Source: RYN-230 sp963837335
Lineage (GTDB): Bacteria > Actinomycetota > Actinomycetes > Streptosporangiales > Streptosporangiaceae
Length of the DNA: 64,000 bases
Assembly (NCBI GenBank): GCA_963837335.1
Contig: CAWINS010000013.1
Coordinates: 1 to 64,000, forward strand
Direction: 5' to 3'
Notes under the pieces: model-generated
What the model saw: only the letters and a program-made list of their open reading frames with translations
What the model was told of the DNA's origin: nothing
Databases searched by the model: none
Position numbers and translations under genes: made by a program
In this document: in pieces, positions 62,288 through 64,000 of the stretch
Position numbering within the stretch: the stretch's first letter is position 1
Layout of the letters: every line of letters starts with the position of its first letter

Positions 62288-63501
62288 TCCGCGACCCGGC
62301 CGGCCAGGACCGGGACCGGGGCCGGCGGGTACGGGACGGGCACGACCAGGACCGGCGGGCCCGGGACCGGCTGGCCCGGGCCGCGCTGACCTGGATCGCC
62401 GAGCCGGGTGATGCACAGCTCGGGCCCCTGCTCCAGCAGCGCTCCCCGGCGGCGGTCATCGCCGCCCTCACGGCAGGGGCCCCTCTCCCGGCTGCCCCGG
62501 CCATCCCGGGCCTGGACCGGGCCTGGCCGCGGTGGGCCGCCCGGCTGGGTGACGCGCCCACCGAGGCCACGGTGGATGCCTGGCTGCGGGCCGGGATCCG
62601 GCTGGTCTGCCCCGGCGACCCGGAGTGGCCCAGCCAGCTCGAGGTGCTGGGCGACGCGCAGCCGTGTGCGCTGTGGGTACGCGGCGAGGTAGATCTCCGG
62701 TTCGCTTGCCTGCGCTCGGTGTCCATCGTCGGCACCCGGGCGGCCACCGCGTACGGCGTCCACGTGACCACCGAGCTGGCCGCGGCCCTGGCCGAACGCG
62801 GCTGGGCGGTGCTGTCCGGCGGCGCGTTCGGCATCGACAGCCAGGCCCACCGCGGCGCGCTCGCCGCCGAGGGGGTCACCGTCGCGGTCCTGCCCTCCGG
62901 CCTGGACGACCCTTACCCGCGCAGCCATCACGAGCTGTTCCTGGCCATCGCGGGGCACGGGGCTCTGGTCAGCGAGCAGCCCCCCGGCCGCACCCCGACC
63001 AGGCCCGGGTTCCTGATCCGCAACCGGCTGATCGCCGCGCTCAGCCGCGGGACGGTGATCGTCGAGGCCGCGCTGCGCAGCGGGGCCCTGAACACGGCCC
63101 GGCACGCCCGGGACCAGAACCGCCCGCTGATGGCCGTGCCCGGCCCGGTGACATCCATCGCGTCGGCCGGCTGCCACCTGGCCATCAGGGACTGGGGAGC
63201 CGTCTGTGTCACCGGCGTGCAGGACGTGCTGGCCTGCCTGTCACTCGGCGCCGCTGACCTGGTTCCGCCACCCCGGGGCCCGGTCCTGCCGCGGGACGAG
63301 CTGGACGCGGTCAGCCTGAGCGTCCTGGAAGCCGTGCCTGCCCGCGGCGGCCGCGGGCCAGCCCGCATCGCGGTGTCGGCGGGCGTGGATTTCGATACCG
63401 TACTGCGTTGCCTGGGCGAGCTGGCGGCGGGCGGGTTCGTCGAGCGCTGCGACCGAGGCTGGCGGGCCCGGCCGCCCGGCTGCCCGGCTGACCCGGGATG
63501 A
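62284..63501 (+). CDS. dprA: DNA-processing protein DprA
   Basis: The 405-residue protein loads RecA on incoming single-stranded DNA in transformation. The Rossmann part has SIVGTRAATAYG, SGGAFGIDSQAHRGAL and the C-terminal DprA winged helix (VLEAVPARGGRGPARIAVSAG). The first ~25 residues are a basic repetitive RDRxRR-type extension. No other competence genes lie in the window. Confidence 0.95.
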   Translation: MIRDPAGQDRDRGRRVRDGHDQDRRARDRLARAALTWIAEPGDAQLGPLLQQRSPAAVIAALTAGAPLPAAPAIPGLDRAWPRWAARLGDAPTEATVDAWLRAGIRLVCPGDPEWPSQLEVLGDAQPCALWVRGEVDLRFACLRSVSIVGTRAATAYGVHVTTELAAALAERGWAVLSGGAFGIDSQAHRGALAAEGVTVAVLPSGLDDPYPRSHHELFLAIAGHGALVSEQPPGRTPTRPGFLIRNRLIAALSRGTVIVEAALRSGALNTARHARDQNRPLMAVPGPVTSIASAGCHLAIRDWGAVCVTGVQDVLACLSLGAADLVPPPRGPVLPRDELDAVSLSVLEAVPARGGRGPARIAVSAGVDFDTVLRCLGELAAGGFVERCDRGWRARPPGCPADPG

Positions 63502-63606
63502 ACGTCTGGGCCTGCCGGTCCGTGAAGGGCGCTTCCTGGGGCGGCTTATTAGTGAAAATCTGCCCGATTCCGGGCAAGTTCTTGCCATTCTGGCCGCTAA
63601 TCCAGC

Positions 63607-63894
63607 ATGCTGACCCGTGTGGCAGGTGCGCAACGGCCGTTCGAGGAGCTGGTCGCCCATCTCACCGAGAGCAGTTCGCTGGGGTCGGGGGAGGCGGCAC
63701 GGTTGATCGATGAAGTGGTCGGGTATTTCTCCGAGCCAGCGGACGTATTCGTCCGCAGGCGCCACGGGGAGCTCAAGGCACGGGGTCTGACTAACGACCG
63801 TGCGTTCCATCAAATCTCGGTTGAGCTGCAGCAGCGGCTGGTGGCACCGCCTCAGTACTCGCTGCGTCAGTTGCGCCGCATCATCTACGGCTGA
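63607..63894 (+). CDS. Small conserved protein of unknown function before glmS
   Basis: The 95-residue product has FEELVAHLTESSSLGSGEAARLIDEVV and ends in SLRQLRRIIYG with a helical middle (RRRHGELKARGLTNDRAFHQI). It resembles small actinobacterial proteins of unknown function. The glmS start is ten bases after its stop, so they are probably co-transcribed. The ATG gives a full-length protein; the upstream 105 bases include a weak TGCCCG-ATTC-CGGGCA hairpin. Confidence 0.75.
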   Translation: MLTRVAGAQRPFEELVAHLTESSSLGSGEAARLIDEVVGYFSEPADVFVRRRHGELKARGLTNDRAFHQISVELQQRLVAPPQYSLRQLRRIIYG

Positions 63895-63904
63895 GGGGCA
63901 GAGC

Positions 63905-64000
63905 ATGTGCGGAATCGTTGCTCACATCGGGGGCCGTGACTGCGTGCCCATCCTGCTGGAGGGGCTGGCCCGGCTGGAGTACCGGGGCTACGACTCGGCC
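63905..64000 (+). CDS. glmS: Glutamine--fructose-6-phosphate aminotransferase, 5' end only
   Basis: The first 32 codons encode CGIVAHIGGRDCVPILLEGL and EYRGYDSA, the N-terminal glutamine amidotransferase with the Cys nucleophile next to the initiator Met. The gene runs off the window. GlmS makes glucosamine 6-phosphate for cell-wall precursors. A close paralogue with the same N-terminus cannot be excluded. Confidence 0.9.
   Translation, partial: MCGIVAHIGGRDCVPILLEGLARLEYRGYDSA

Noticed and set aside
1..64000. Prophage, insertion sequence, CRISPR or tRNA/rRNA genes
   Set aside because: No transposase, integrase, phage structural gene, regularly spaced repeat-spacer array or cloverleaf/rRNA sequence was recognised on reading both strands. 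The tandem repeats present are contiguous, without spacers.

Overview
The window is high-GC chromosomal DNA from a filamentous-type actinobacterium, most likely Streptosporangiales or a relative. Signs of this are Scr1-type Xre regulators with a DUF397 partner, an IclR/NdgR regulator divergent from leuCD, an F420-pathway CofC/FbiD gene, a GlnR-type nitrogen box, and a core gene order (leuCD-hup, plsC-gpsA-ddl, thiL, rpmB, recG-rsmD-coaD-DUF177-rpmF-rnc-mutM-smc-ftsY, glnB-glnD-ffh-rpsP-KH-rimM-trmD-rplS-lepB-rnhB-DUF2469-yraN-comM-dprA) that matches the streptomycete core. I cannot name the genus.

Positions 1-11.7 kb are accessory and signalling-rich. They hold a membrane protein, a Dps ferritin, an RsbW-like kinase and a STAS antagonist tail to tail, a 1399-residue hybrid kinase/response regulator/SpoIIE phosphatase, a DUF5996 protein, a histidine kinase and response regulator pair, an unusual fusion of an RsbW-like ATPase with a Cro/C1 helix-turn-helix, and the Xre-DUF397 pair facing it. 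From 11.9 to 15 kb is a decayed plant-polysaccharide cluster: an acetylxylan-esterase-like enzyme, a 5'-truncated GH3 beta-glucosidase and a 5'-truncated sugar ABC permease meeting at one junction, and a GntR regulator. From 15.6 to 20.3 kb are a UspA protein, a pirin and a three-subunit proton-translocating transhydrogenase operon.

From 20.6 kb to the end the window is mostly core: leucine biosynthesis, HU, phospholipid and cell-wall precursor genes, thiamine kinase, translation, DNA repair, chromosome segregation, SRP targeting, nitrogen signalling, tRNA/ribosome maturation, signal peptidases and DNA uptake, ending in the first 32 codons of glmS. The clearest anomaly is at 45.2-48.8 kb. Between ftsY and glnB, where amtB usually lies, there is a globin, a FAD/NAD reductase and a bacterial nitric-oxide synthase. 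A well-spaced GlnR box stands directly before glnB, as if the ammonium transporter had been lost or displaced and a nitric-oxide make-and-remove module installed.

Two sequence-wide patterns affect reading. First, about ten single-base frame breaks occur, several in essential genes (smc, rplS); most are one extra base and some lie in G or C runs, which points to sequencing or assembly error rather than real pseudogenes. Second, many proteins carry in-frame 15- or 18-nucleotide tandem repeats that make Ala/Pro/Glu/Gly-rich tails or inserts (bS16, RimM, RNase HII, LepB2, a CBM2 protein, and the region before nitric-oxide synthase). No tRNA, rRNA, CRISPR array, insertion sequence or prophage was recognised.
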